DNA of 64,000 bases from Steroidobacter gossypii (GCF_016801985.1 NZ_JAEVLS010000001.1:310001-374000), one strand, 5' to 3'; shown: positions 25,502 to 35,140, counted from the stretch's first letter. Numbers and translations: made by a program. The notes: generated by a model from the letters alone, not told the origin.

Positions 25502-27778
25502 TCAGAATGTTTTTGTGAACTGAACGCCGTAGCTGCGCGGCGCGCCGAAGCGAGAAAAGACATCGCCAAGGAACGGAATGGCGTCCACGCGATACAGCTC
25601 GTCCGTTAGATTCCTGCCGAACAACGCCACTTCCCATTGCGCATCGTGAGACTGCAACGCGAGGCGCGCATCCAGCAATCCGAAAGAGTCCTCGAACACC
25701 GTGTTCTCGACCAGCCAGGGCATCTCGTCCTGCCATTGATATTCCACTCTCGCCCCCAGCGAGAGCGCATCGTTGAGGGGCACAGTGTAGTCGGCGCCTC
25801 CCGTGAAACGAAACTCCGGCGTTCGCGCCAGGCGATTGCCCGACAGATCGATGCCGGCGGAGTCGGTGAAGTCCCGATACTCCGAGTCCAGATAGGAGCC
25901 GCTCAACCACAACTGCAACCGGGGCAGCGGTCGCAGTGACAGCTCCAACTCCACTCCATTGATCCGCGCCGAGGCCGCGTTGTCGATGATCAGCGTCAGG
26001 CCCGCATCGTCGAGTTGTTCCACTTGCAGATCGTCGAACGATGTATGGAAGACCGCGAGGTTGGCGCGGACGCGGCCGTCTGCCCAATCGGTTTTGGCGC
26101 CCATTTCGTAGGTCCAGGCGATCTCCGGGTCGTACGGAAACAATGCGGCCGCCGCCGTGCCAGGCTTTCCTTGCCATCCGCCGCCCTTGAAGCCGCGAGC
26201 CGCGCTCACATAGATCAGCGCGTTGTCGGCCGCGCGCCAGTCCAGGCTCGCGCGCGGCGTGAATTCGCTCCAGCTCTTGCTGGTGCGAACGTTCCAAACC
26301 TCGGCTCCGAGAGGAGCGACGCAGAACACGAAATCCGGCTGCGCGCCGAAGTCCAGACATTCAGAGCGGTTGCGATAGTTCTTGTCGTCGTAAGTGTAGC
26401 GGCCGCCCACGGTCAGTGACAAAGCCTCGCTCATGGTCCAGGTGAGCTCACCGTAGATGGCCGAACTCTTGGTGATGTTCTCCTGATCGTAGATGAACTC
26501 GCCGTCGAGAATGTCACCCACGCTGCCCGGACCGAGCACCGAGAGGAAGGTGGTGGCGATGCTGTTATCGACGACGTCGGTGTCCTCGCGCAGAAAGTAA
26601 AGGCCCGCCACCCAACTCAGCGCACTACCGTCGCCCGACGAACTCAAGCGCAAATCCTGAGTGATACCGGTGTATTTCTCGCGCTGCGCGTTGGCTGCGT
26701 CGGTGAGCGACGGCGGCGACTGCGTGCCCACCAGAGAATACCGGCCACTGAAATCGCCATGACGCACGGCCGATAGATACGTGAGCGTGTGCCCGCCGCC
26801 GAGCCGATAGTCGATGCGGGCAGTCAGCCCCGCCACGTCGTGGTCCTCCCATTGAGTCCACGGCGCATCGCTCTCGCGCACGTTGTCGCTCAACAACCCG
26901 GATCCCACGACGGCGCCCACTCCCGGCAGCGACGGATCATCCACAGCTCGCCGCGACTGCCCGTTGCTCTCGTTGTGACTGAAATCGGCGACTACCTGGA
27001 TATCGAGCGCCTCGCTGGGCTGGAACAACAACGAGCCGCGCAATGCATAGTTATCCTGATCGTCGAGCGCTTCATTGAGCAGAGTATTCTGGGAATAGCC
27101 GTCATGCTTGCGATAGTAGACGGCCAGTCGACCCGCCACAGTGTCGCTCAACCCGCCGGTGAGGTATCCCGAACCTTCCCACAGATCGCGCCCGCCGAAC
27201 GCATCGAATTGACCGTAGGAAACGGCCACGCGCGCGGACGTCTCGTTGCTGGGCCGTGCGGTCAGCAGGTTGACCGCGCCACCAACCACGTTCTTTCCGT
27301 ACAGCGTTCCTTGGGGACCGCGCACGACTTCGACGCGCTCCAGATCGAACAGCGGTGGCGTCGCGGTGCCTCGGCGCCCGACATACACCTCATCGATGAA
27401 CAAGCCGACAGAAGGCTCCGCGGCGGAACCTGTCAATCGCAACGTACCGATGCCACGGATCACGATTTCCTGCTGATTGCCGATCTGCTGGCCGAACGTG
27501 AAGCTCGGCGTGCGGCTGGCGACCTCGGACAGTTCCGTGACGCCCGCTTTGCGCAGGGTCTCTTCGGACAGCACGCTCACCGCAATAGGGACATCCTGCA
27601 AGCGCTCTTCGCCGCGGCGCCGAGCGCTCACCAGCACTTCTTCGATCTGGCCGGAGTCGGCATTCGCTCCGGCCGACGCCTGCGAACTTTGCGTGGCGCC
27701 CCAACTCGAAGGCGCCAGTATCAGAGTCAACGGCAACGCCGCAACGCGGGGATAAAACAATCGGGCCCTGCACGCCAT
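25502..27778 (-). CDS. TonB-dependent outer-membrane receptor
   Basis: 758 residues. A signal sequence (ALPLTLILAPSSWGA) leads to a short N-terminal stretch with the TonB-box-like IEEVLVSARRR, a plug domain (QDVPIAVSVLSEETLRKAG, GPQGTLYGKNVVGGAVNL) and a 22-strand barrel ending in the outer-membrane signature GVQFTKTF with terminal Phe. It belongs to the group common in sphingomonads and Steroidobacter-like bacteria that imports organic substrates rather than only siderophores. AAGGAG lies 6 nt before the ATG. It is in one unit with the MFS gene upstream and the GMC gene downstream, so the imported molecule is probably the dehydrogenase substrate. Confidence 0.92.
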   Translation of the reverse strand: MACRARLFYPRVAALPLTLILAPSSWGATQSSQASAGANADSGQIEEVLVSARRRGEERLQDVPIAVSVLSEETLRKAGVTELSEVASRTPSFTFGQQIGNQQEIVIRGIGTLRLTGSAAEPSVGLFIDEVYVGRRGTATPPLFDLERVEVVRGPQGTLYGKNVVGGAVNLLTARPSNETSARVAVSYGQFDAFGGRDLWEGSGYLTGGLSDTVAGRLAVYYRKHDGYSQNTLLNEALDDQDNYALRGSLLFQPSEALDIQVVADFSHNESNGQSRRAVDDPSLPGVGAVVGSGLLSDNVRESDAPWTQWEDHDVAGLTARIDYRLGGGHTLTYLSAVRHGDFSGRYSLVGTQSPPSLTDAANAQREKYTGITQDLRLSSSGDGSALSWVAGLYFLREDTDVVDNSIATTFLSVLGPGSVGDILDGEFIYDQENITKSSAIYGELTWTMSEALSLTVGGRYTYDDKNYRNRSECLDFGAQPDFVFCVAPLGAEVWNVRTSKSWSEFTPRASLDWRAADNALIYVSAARGFKGGGWQGKPGTAAAALFPYDPEIAWTYEMGAKTDWADGRVRANLAVFHTSFDDLQVEQLDDAGLTLIIDNAASARINGVELELSLRPLPRLQLWLSGSYLDSEYRDFTDSAGIDLSGNRLARTPEFRFTGGADYTVPLNDALSLGARVEYQWQDEMPWLVENTVFEDSFGLLDARLALQSHDAQWEVALFGRNLTDELYRVDAIPFLGDVFSRFGAPRSYGVQFTKTF

Positions 27779-27850
27779 TGTGAGCTCCTTTCCATCCAAC
27801 CCCGCGGGGCTGGACTATAGGACCGGTCGGCACCCGCGTACAAGTCGGAG

Positions 27851-29146
27851 CTACTCGTGCCAGTCGCGCCGCACGTTGCCGGCGGCCAACAGATAACCCA
27901 CGGCGGCGGGAATGTTTGCAAGCAGCACCGCCAGCAGCCCGTAGCGCAACGAGACCGTCGGCTCTTCGGCAATGAATGCATCGCTCACCATGCCGACCAC
28001 GAGCGCACCGCCACCGATGCCAAGCAGGTTGCTCACGAACAAGGTCAACGCAACGCCAGTGGCTCGCAAGCTCACACCGGCGACACCATGAGTTGCCGCG
28101 AGCGCAGGACCGACATACATCATGCTCGTGAATGCAGCGGGCACGAGCAACATCAAACTGGCGGACGCGGATGGAGTCAGCACCGCGAGCGCATATAACG
28201 GCGTCGCAATCACCGTTGCAATCGTTGGCACCCACAGCAGCCAGCGTCGCTCCGTGCGCGACAAACGTGAAGTGATGCTGCCTGCAACGATGGCGCCGAG
28301 CCCCGCAATCAGGCCAGTGATGACGGCAAGTGTCGCGCCCGCTTGCGATGGACTCATTGCATGCACGCGCATGTAGAACGCCGGCAACCAACTGGACACA
28401 CCGTACGTCACCATGGACTGAAAGCCGCCGGCGACAGCAATGAACAACAGCGTGCGCCGACGTAACAACTTGCCCATATCGGACCAGAAGTGGACCGGCG
28501 CTTGCGTGGCGGGCGCAGCGCACTCGGGCAACGACATGCCGCGAACCGGTTCGCGCACCGTCAGCAACACGATCAAGGCGACAGCGATGCCAGGCAAGCC
28601 GATGATCACCAGCGCCGCACGCCAACCATAGAGCTCGGCGAGCCAGCCGCCACCCAGCAGGCCCAGAAAAATCCCCACCGATGCCCCGGCCGAATAGATG
28701 GACAACGCCGTCGGGCGATCCGCCGGTCGAAAGTAATCGGATATGAGTGAATGCGAGGGGGCGACGCAGCCCGCCTCACCGATCGCCACGCCGATGCGTG
28801 CCAGTAACAAATGCACGAAGTTGGCTGCCACTCCGCACAGCGCCGTCATCGACGACCACACGATCATGCACACGGTGATCAGTTTGCGACGCGAATGCAG
28901 ATCCGCCAGCCTGGCCACCGGCACACCGGCCGTCACATAAAACAAAGCGAAGGCGAGTCCGGAGAGCAGCCCGAGCTGTGTATCCGTCAACTGCAGCTCG
29001 CGTTTGATGGGCTCGATCAGCACCGACAGCACCTGTCGGTCGACGAAGTTGATGATGAAGACCAACGTCAACAACGCCAGCACATAGAACCGATAGCCTC
29101 GCGACACACTGTCGAAGCTCGTCACGGGCGTCGAAATCGATTTCAC
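27851..29146 (-). CDS. MFS transporter (spinster-like/organic solute)
   Basis: 431 residues with twelve membrane helices. Conserved MFS loop motifs are visible: NFVDRQVLSVLIEPIKREL, GVPVARLADLHSRRKLI (motif A) and ARIGVAIGEAGCVAPSHSLI (motif C-like). This variant is typical of the spinster-like and aromatic/alcohol solute group frequent next to TonB receptors. GTG at 29146 with GAGGA 6 nt upstream is preferred; an ATG at 29191 would add a proline-rich extension. It likely moves the substrate imported by the receptor across the inner membrane. Confidence 0.87.
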   Translation of the reverse strand: MKSISTPVTSFDSVSRGYRFYVLALLTLVFIINFVDRQVLSVLIEPIKRELQLTDTQLGLLSGLAFALFYVTAGVPVARLADLHSRRKLITVCMIVWSSMTALCGVAANFVHLLLARIGVAIGEAGCVAPSHSLISDYFRPADRPTALSIYSAGASVGIFLGLLGGGWLAELYGWRAALVIIGLPGIAVALIVLLTVREPVRGMSLPECAAPATQAPVHFWSDMGKLLRRRTLLFIAVAGGFQSMVTYGVSSWLPAFYMRVHAMSPSQAGATLAVITGLIAGLGAIVAGSITSRLSRTERRWLLWVPTIATVIATPLYALAVLTPSASASLMLLVPAAFTSMMYVGPALAATHGVAGVSLRATGVALTLFVSNLLGIGGGALVVGMVSDAFIAEEPTVSLRYGLLAVLLANIPAAVGYLLAAGNVRRDWHE

Positions 29147-29351
29147 AAACAGTCCTCGCGGTCCCGGCGGCGGCAACGGGGGCGCTATCATGAGCGAGAT
29201 TCAAGCCGATGCCGAATACCGGCGGTAAGCGAACGCTGGCGCTGCGTATGCGGACACGCTGCGGAGGCTGGTGAGTCGAGTTGCGCTTAGACCGGCCAGG
29301 GCGGTCGACCTGACCGTCCCACGTTCCGAGCACGGAACGCCAGGTCTACGT

Positions 29352-30236
29352 TTAGGTCTGTTCGTTGATATAACGCGTCGGCGCTGCCCCGAAGGCTTTG
29401 CGGAACATGGCAGTGAACGCACTCGGGCTGTTGTAGCCCACATCGAAGGCCACCGCTGTCACCGGCTCCCCGGTCGCCAGCCGCGACATCGCCTCCATCA
29501 GCCGAACGTGCTGACGCCAAGTGGCAAAGCTCATCTGAGTCTCGCGACGAAACATCCGAGTGAAAGTGCGGCGCCCCATGCCGGCCACGCGCGCCCAGTC
29601 GTCCAATGTATCGGCGTGCGCTGGATCGTCGAGAATGGCGCGGCAGACTTTCAGCAGACGCGGATCCTGCGGCATCGAAATATCCAACGGGATGCTGGGA
29701 GCGCTGACGATCTCATCGAGGATCAGCCTCATCACGCGACCGTCGCGCCCTTGCTCCTCGTATTCGACGGGCATGCGTACGGCGGCCAGGATCAATTCAC
29801 GCAACAGGTCGGAAACTTCGAACACTCTGCACGCTGCGGGCAGATCGCCTCGCACGCGTTCGTCGATATAGAGCGTGCGCACCGACACATGTCCGCGACA
29901 AGTCATCTCATGAGCGACGCCGCTTGGAATCCACAACGCACGCTGCGGCGGCAGAATGTAACTGGCGTGATCGGTGGTGATCGAAGTCACACCGGAGATC
30001 GCGTACAGCACTTGTGCGCGCTTGTGCGAATGCCGAGGCTGCGTCGAACCCGACTCGTACTCGTCCGCCATGGCGGCGACTGGACGAGGCACGTCTTGAT
30101 AGTCGATGCTCCGCGTGCTGCGCGGAGGCCCATTGCGAGCCGCTTCACTGGACGCGCGATCGAGCGAAGTTCTGACAGCGCCGCGGCGCTGGCCCGGACG
30201 AGATGAATGTTGCTCCATCGGCGACGGCACACCCAT
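29352..30236 (-). CDS. AraC-family transcriptional regulator with cupin sensor
   Basis: 294 residues. The N-terminal cupin-like domain includes SGSTQPRHSHKRAQVLYAIS and ILPPQRALWIPSGVAHEM, and the C-terminal double helix-turn-helix includes TLDDWARVAGMGRRTFTRMF, FATWRQHVRLMEAM and AVAFDVGYNSPSAFTAMFRK. This is the ExsA/NimR-like branch that senses small organic ligands. It lies upstream of the MFS-receptor-dehydrogenase unit on the same strand and is divergent from the esterase with a 59-nt gap, so it probably controls both. Confidence 0.88.
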   Translation of the reverse strand: MGVPSPMEQHSSRPGQRRGAVRTSLDRASSEAARNGPPRSTRSIDYQDVPRPVAAMADEYESGSTQPRHSHKRAQVLYAISGVTSITTDHASYILPPQRALWIPSGVAHEMTCRGHVSVRTLYIDERVRGDLPAACRVFEVSDLLRELILAAVRMPVEYEEQGRDGRVMRLILDEIVSAPSIPLDISMPQDPRLLKVCRAILDDPAHADTLDDWARVAGMGRRTFTRMFRRETQMSFATWRQHVRLMEAMSRLATGEPVTAVAFDVGYNSPSAFTAMFRKAFGAAPTRYINEQT

Positions 30237-30295
30237 TGGTGACTGTTAGCTTCCTCCCCCGCAGCCAGTGATACCACAAAACCGGCTGGCCAGAC

Positions 30296-31315
30296 ATGGC
30301 GCCGGCCCGGAGACCAAGGACGTTGAGCTATCAGACCCCCGCAATCGATTCGGCGCGCGGCGCCGATCTCGATCCCGAAGTCCGCCAGTTCGTTACCAAG
30401 GTGAGCCAGGCGTTCGCCAGCTACCCGGATTTCAACAACTTACCGCTATCGGAAATGCGACGCGCCTGTGAACAGGTGCGCGCGCCCTGGGCGGTCGGCG
30501 GCCCAACCATGGCGCAACGGCAAGAGCGCTCGGTGTCAACGCCGAGCGGCGACGTGCGGGTGCGCATACACAACCCGTCGAAGCGCGCGAGCAAACCGGC
30601 GCTCATCTATATGCACGGTGGCGGTTGGACAACCTTCAGTATCGATACTCACGACCGGCTGATGCGCGAATACGCCGCCCGCGCCGATGTCGTGGTGATC
30701 GGTGTCGACTACGCGCTCTCGCCGGAAGTGAAATTCCCAGTGGCGCAGCAGCAGGTCGCCGCAGTGGTGCGATGGGCTCGTCGACATGGCGCCGAGTTCA
30801 ACATCGATGGCGATCGGATCGCATTGGGCGGCGACTCCGCCGGCGGCAATCTCGCGATCACGACTGCCTTGCGATTGCGCGATGAAGGCGAGTCGAACGC
30901 GGTACGGGCCGTGGCGACCGCTTACGCGGTGACCGATACGCACAGCGCTCCCCAAGCTCTACAGCGTTACGGCCACGAAGGCTACATGCTGGGCGCGGAC
31001 GAGATGGCCGGCTTCTGGAACAACTATCTCAACAGCCCGGACGAGGCGCGTAATCCACTCGTATGCCCAGTGCACGCCGATCTGCGGGGCTTGCCGCCGG
31101 TGTTCATGGTCATTCCCGAGTGCGACATCCTCACCGAGCAGAACTGGCGACTCGCCGATCAACTCGAACAAGCCGGCGTGCAGGTCACGACCTCGTTCTA
31201 TCCGGGGGCGTCACACAGCTTCCTTGAAGCCATGTCGATCTCGGCTATCAGCAATCGCGCGATCGACGATACCGCGCGATGGCTGCGTGAGATATTGGAG
31301 AACGCAGGCTGTTGA
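30296..31315 (+). CDS. Alpha/beta hydrolase fold-3 esterase (HSL family)
   Basis: 339 residues. The oxyanion-hole motif HGGGW, the nucleophile elbow GDSAGG (catalytic Ser), the acid in PECDILTEQNWRLADQL and the His in GASHSFLEAM form a complete HSL-type triad. An N-terminal cap of about 90 residues is present. Such enzymes hydrolyse short-chain or aryl esters. No signal peptide is visible. Divergent from the AraC regulator, it is likely part of the adjacent catabolic locus, perhaps releasing the alcohol that the GMC enzyme oxidises (inference). Confidence 0.88.
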   Translation: MAPARRPRTLSYQTPAIDSARGADLDPEVRQFVTKVSQAFASYPDFNNLPLSEMRRACEQVRAPWAVGGPTMAQRQERSVSTPSGDVRVRIHNPSKRASKPALIYMHGGGWTTFSIDTHDRLMREYAARADVVVIGVDYALSPEVKFPVAQQQVAAVVRWARRHGAEFNIDGDRIALGGDSAGGNLAITTALRLRDEGESNAVRAVATAYAVTDTHSAPQALQRYGHEGYMLGADEMAGFWNNYLNSPDEARNPLVCPVHADLRGLPPVFMVIPECDILTEQNWRLADQLEQAGVQVTTSFYPGASHSFLEAMSISAISNRAIDDTARWLREILENAGC

Positions 31316-31325
31316 TCCCGCTATC

Positions 31326-31691
31326 TCAGGAAGGACTGCCCAGCAGTTGCGCGACGAGATTCAGCACCGCGACGGCGCGGAATGGCTTGCGCAGGAAGCT
31401 GTTGTAGCCGGTGCAGGTCTCACGCACTGCCGCCTCGTCGAGCGAGCTCATCATGATCACGGGGATACTGGCGAGCGCGGCATCGTTACGGATCGCTTTC
31501 AGGGTGTGGGTGCCGTCCATGATGGGCATCATGTAGTCGAGCATGATCAGATCGGGCTTGAATTCGCCCAGACGCGCCAGGGCCTGCTTGCCATTGATCG
31601 CGGTCACCACGCGATAGCCCTCATCCTCGAGGATGGACTGCAGCACCTCGGCGACGCCGAACTCGTCATCGACGACCAGCACGGTTTGCAT
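31326..31691 (-). CDS. Single-domain response regulator (CheY-like)
   Basis: 121 residues forming one receiver domain: acidic pair Asp8/Asp9 (VLVVDDEFGVAEVLQ), phospho-acceptor Asp52 in LIMLDYMMP, Ser82/Ser83 region and Lys102 in FLRKPF. There is no output domain. It starts 2 nt after the KaiC-like gene stop, so it is cotranscribed with it and the upstream histidine kinase. It probably relays phosphate from that kinase, with the KaiC-like protein or an outside partner as target. Confidence 0.9.
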   Translation of the reverse strand: MQTVLVVDDEFGVAEVLQSILEDEGYRVVTAINGKQALARLGEFKPDLIMLDYMMPIMDGTHTLKAIRNDAALASIPVIMMSSLDEAAVRETCTGYNSFLRKPFRAVAVLNLVAQLLGSPS

Positions 31692-31693
31692 GC

Positions 31694-33244
31694 CTAAGCC
31701 TTACCACGACGTCGCGCGGGCGCGCGTCGTCCTTTAGCCGGCTTTTTCTTGATGGGCGCCCGCGAGCTTGCTGGCCTTCTGGTGCTGGCGTGCTCGGCGT
31801 GCTTGGCGAAGCCGGACAGCGCAGCCTCGGCATTCTCGAAAGTGTCGAGGAAGCGCAGCCCCTGCGGACCGATGTCGAACTCGCGCAGCGAGTGGTCGAA
31901 CCCACCGCCCCGGATCTTCATGATCGAGATCAGCCGGCGCAGCCGCCCCTGGTACTCCGAGAAACGCAGCATGATCATGTTCTCGGTGATCGCCGAGATC
32001 CCCTCGATGGGCAACCTCATATCCGGGCCGATCAGGTTATCGGTCTCGACCGCGCACACCGTCGTGACATTCAAGCTCCGCAGCTCGTTGCAGACCGCGG
32101 CGAAGAACGGACCAAGTCGCTCCTTCGTCTCGGCGGCCGCGGCGAAGCCGCCCCAGCCGTCGATGAACAGCCGTCGCACCTTGCGTCGGCGCACAGCGTC
32201 AATCAGCTCGTTGCCGAGACTGTCGAGAATGCGCTCGATGGGCGGACGCCAGAGCACTTCGAGATGACCCGCCGTGACCAGCGATTGCAAGTCGATGCCC
32301 AGCAGCTGCGCATTGGCGATCAGCCGCTGCGGCGATTCATAAAAGCCGAAATGCAAGCCGGGCTGCTGCTTGCTCGACTCCTGCAGGAATGCCATGCCCA
32401 GCGTCGTCTTGCCCGAACCCGACGCACCGAGCAGCAATGTCGAGGTATCGGCGATCAAGCCGCCTTGGGTCATGCGATCGAGCTGCTCGACACCGGTGGA
32501 AATCTGGCGATCGCTTTCCACGCCGGCATTGCGCAGGAAGCGCGACTCCGGCCGGGGATGCACCACCAGACCGTCGTTGGTGATCTGAAAAGGATGCCGG
32601 CCGCGCAGGCTGCTGGAGCCCCGGAATTTGCGCACCTCCAGCTCGCGCTGGCGACGCTTGCCATAAGGAACGTCTTCGAGAGTGATCAGACCGTCCACCA
32701 TCGTGTGTTCCGGGTGGTACTCCCCCCGCCGACCATTGGTGAGCAACAAGGTGCAACAGCCGGCCGTCGCCGCGTGGGCCTGCAGTTCATGAATGAACTT
32801 CCGGAACTCTCGATCCGAGGTGCTGGTTTCCTCGACCGCGATCAGGCCGTCGAGAATCAGGATGGTCGCCTCGTGCGCGCGCATCTCTCGGCGCAGCAGA
32901 TCCATCATTCCCTTCAGGCCGTTCTCTTCCAGCACCCGAAACGCGCTGATGTAGTACACGTACTTGGGAATCAGACGGCCATCGTAGAAGCTCATCTGTT
33001 CCAGATGCTGGAGCATGCGTGCGTGGTTCTCGGCCAGCAGCGTCACGAACAGCGCGCGCTTGCCCTGGCGGGCATGCTGAAAGCAGATCTGGTTGGCGAG
33101 AATGGTTTTGCCGGCGCCGGGCGTACCGCGCACGATGTAGACGGCGCCTTCGAAAAAGCCGCCCTTGAGCACCTCGTCCAGACCCGGCACGCCGGTGGCG
33201 ATCCGCTCCAGTCCCGTGTCCTGATTCGTGTCTTTGTTATTCAC
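31694..33244 (-). CDS. KaiC-like tandem RecA-fold ATPase
   Basis: 516 residues with two KaiC/RadA-type ATPase domains. Walker A motifs are GTPGAGKT (40-47) and GASGSGKT (273-280); Walker B-like strands are TILILDGLIAVEE and RRLFIDGWGGF. The C-terminus ends in a Lys/Arg/Ala/Pro-rich tail of about 40 residues that could bind nucleic acid. The circadian KaiC phosphorylation loop (Ser-Thr pair) is not evident. Non-cyanobacterial KaiC homologues paired with kinases and receivers regulate stress or redox responses. The start is GTG with AGGAGG upstream. It lies between the histidine kinase (40-nt gap) and the receiver (2-nt gap). Confidence 0.9.
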   Translation of the reverse strand: MNNKDTNQDTGLERIATGVPGLDEVLKGGFFEGAVYIVRGTPGAGKTILANQICFQHARQGKRALFVTLLAENHARMLQHLEQMSFYDGRLIPKYVYYISAFRVLEENGLKGMMDLLRREMRAHEATILILDGLIAVEETSTSDREFRKFIHELQAHAATAGCCTLLLTNGRRGEYHPEHTMVDGLITLEDVPYGKRRQRELEVRKFRGSSSLRGRHPFQITNDGLVVHPRPESRFLRNAGVESDRQISTGVEQLDRMTQGGLIADTSTLLLGASGSGKTTLGMAFLQESSKQQPGLHFGFYESPQRLIANAQLLGIDLQSLVTAGHLEVLWRPPIERILDSLGNELIDAVRRRKVRRLFIDGWGGFAAAAETKERLGPFFAAVCNELRSLNVTTVCAVETDNLIGPDMRLPIEGISAITENMIMLRFSEYQGRLRRLISIMKIRGGGFDHSLREFDIGPQGLRFLDTFENAEAALSGFAKHAEHASTRRPASSRAPIKKKPAKGRRAPARRRGKA

Positions 33245-33284
33245 GTGACCGTGAACCCTCCTGAGCCAAGCATGTCAGCCGAGT

Positions 33285-34034
33285 TTACCGTGTGGCGGTG
33301 ACATCGCGGGGCAACCGCATGATGAACGTGGAGCCCACACCCGGCTCGCTCTCCAGCTCCAGCGTGCCGGCCTGCGCCTCCACCAGCTTGCGCGACAACC
33401 ACAACCCAATGCCGAAACCGCCGCTGCGCGCTCCGGATGCCTGCTCGAAACGCTCGAAGATCCGCTCGCGATCGGCGGGCGCGACACCGATCCCGTGATC
33501 GACTACTCGCACCATCACCCATGCCGGATCGCTGGCCACGTGGACGGTGACCGGCTCGCCGTCGCCGTAGCGAATCGCGTTGGAGACCAGATTATCCAGA
33601 ATCTGCTCGGTGGCGAGCCGATCCCAGGTGCCGGACACCGGCGGGTCGAGCTCACAGTGCAAAGTCGAGCCGGCCCGCGCGGCGAGCGGTTCGTATTTGC
33701 GCACGCAGTCGCTCACCAGCTCGCATAAGTCGAAGGTGCTGGGCTCGAGACGCACGGGCCCCGCATTGAGTCGCGTGATTTCGAGAAGCGCGGTGGCGCG
33801 CTGAACGTAGTGGTCGACGGCTTGCGATAACAGCTCCAGGCCATGGAGCAAAGCCGGCGAGACCTGCTCGCGGCGCGCGCGGGAGACCAGCAGCTGCACT
33901 TGCCCGACGATCGGCGTCATGGGATTGCGCAATTCGTGAGCTGCAATCGCAATGAACTCGTCCCGAGCCGCAATCGCCGCACGCAACTCTTCTACGAGGC
34001 GCTCGTTGTCCGCGGGGGGCAAGGGCGTGGTCAT
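33285..34034 (-). CDS. Sensor histidine kinase, soluble
   Basis: 249 residues from the ATG at 34034. A short N-terminal helix (NERLVEELRAAIAARDEFI) leads to the H-box IAAHELRNPMTP (His33), N-box NLVSNAIRYGDG, G1 DHGIGVAP, F ERFEQASGARSGGFGIGLWL and G2 EPGVGSTF. There is no membrane segment or sensor domain, so the signal is cytosolic or comes from a partner, plausibly the KaiC-like ATPase. Longer in-frame starts up to 34157 lack family support. It is first of the three-gene unit. Confidence 0.87.
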   Translation of the reverse strand: MTTPLPPADNERLVEELRAAIAARDEFIAIAAHELRNPMTPIVGQVQLLVSRARREQVSPALLHGLELLSQAVDHYVQRATALLEITRLNAGPVRLEPSTFDLCELVSDCVRKYEPLAARAGSTLHCELDPPVSGTWDRLATEQILDNLVSNAIRYGDGEPVTVHVASDPAWVMVRVVDHGIGVAPADRERIFERFEQASGARSGGFGIGLWLSRKLVEAQAGTLELESEPGVGSTFIMRLPRDVTATR

Positions 34035-34199
34035 CCCATATGATCGTCCGGAAAATCGTGCGCGATTATAAGCAGCCCCTTCCGCAGCGCGCGCGATTTT
34101 GTGGGTAGTCATTCGCTGACAAACATCGGCTAAAACAGGAGACTTGTCGGCGCTCATAGATAAGAATCGCGCTTCGACCAGACGACTCGAGTACCGACG

Positions 34200-35069
34200 A
34201 TGCTTTCATGGCGACTGTGGCTTCATGCCAGTCGGACCTTTTGGTGCCTGCTTCCGCTTCTACTGCCCAGCCTCGGCGTTGCTGCCGAAACATACGCTCG
34301 ATGCGAACAGCAGTTTGCGCCGCGCAGTGGCGAACCCGGCAAAGACGTGATGTGGGTGGCGACCATCGACTCGGTCGTCGATGCGATGCTCCGCGCAGCC
34401 CGGGTCACCGACAAAGATCGCGTGATCGATCTGGGTTCGGGGGACGGCAAGATTCCGATCGCGGCGGCGAAACGATTCGGCGCCCATGCGCTGGGCATCG
34501 AATACAACCAGCAGCTCGTCGAGCTCGCCCGCTGTTATGCCCGCGTCGAAGGACTCACCGGCAAGGTGCAGTTCGAGCAAGGCGACATATTCTCGACCGA
34601 CTTCAGCCACGCAACGGTGCTCACGCTATATCTCGGACCGACGGTCAATCTCAAACTGCGTCCGAAGCTGTTGAGCATGCGACCGGGCACACGCATCGTC
34701 TCAAACACCTTTGACATGGCGGACTGGCAGCCAGACGAGCTCATCGAAGCGGATGTCGGCAATACTCGCGCGTTCCTGTGGATCGTGCCGGCGCGCGTCG
34801 CAGGCGACTGGAAGTTCACCGAGGTCGGCGGCTCGGACTCGTTCACCGTCCGGCTGCAGCAGCGCTTTCAACAACTGGAGTCGTCGCCCGCCGCGCAATC
34901 GCGGCTGGCCGTGCAAGGCGGACGGCTGGTGGGCAATCGGATGGAGATGGTGGTGCAGGGACTGGAGTCCGATCCCACGACCCTGACGGGCGAAGTGAGC
35001 GGCGACCGCCTGCTGCTCGCGACCACCAAAGCCCGCACGCTGCGACGCTACGTGGGCGCGCCGATGTAA
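34200..35069 (+). CDS. Exported SAM-dependent methyltransferase-like protein
   Basis: 289 residues. The N-terminus (WCLLPLLLPSLGVAAET) is a convincing signal sequence, which is odd for a SAM enzyme. After CEQQFAPRSGEPGKDVMWV comes the class I methyltransferase fold: DRVIDLGSGDGKIPIAAAKR (motif I), ALGIEYNQQLVELAR (motif II) and VLTLYLGPTVNLKLRPKL. The C-terminal 90 residues are a separate beta-rich region. Such exported methyltransferase-like proteins are annotated widely but their SAM source outside the cytoplasm is unclear. Divergent from the histidine kinase and followed by a terminator at 35141. Confidence 0.75.
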   Translation: MLSWRLWLHASRTFWCLLPLLLPSLGVAAETYARCEQQFAPRSGEPGKDVMWVATIDSVVDAMLRAARVTDKDRVIDLGSGDGKIPIAAAKRFGAHALGIEYNQQLVELARCYARVEGLTGKVQFEQGDIFSTDFSHATVLTLYLGPTVNLKLRPKLLSMRPGTRIVSNTFDMADWQPDELIEADVGNTRAFLWIVPARVAGDWKFTEVGGSDSFTVRLQQRFQQLESSPAAQSRLAVQGGRLVGNRMEMVVQGLESDPTTLTGEVSGDRLLLATTKARTLRRYVGAPM

Positions 35070-35140
35070 CAAAATGTCACAGCTCGGTCGGAAGCGGGGG
35101 GCCGATGAGGGCCTCTCACCCAGTCTTGTCCGCCAAATAC

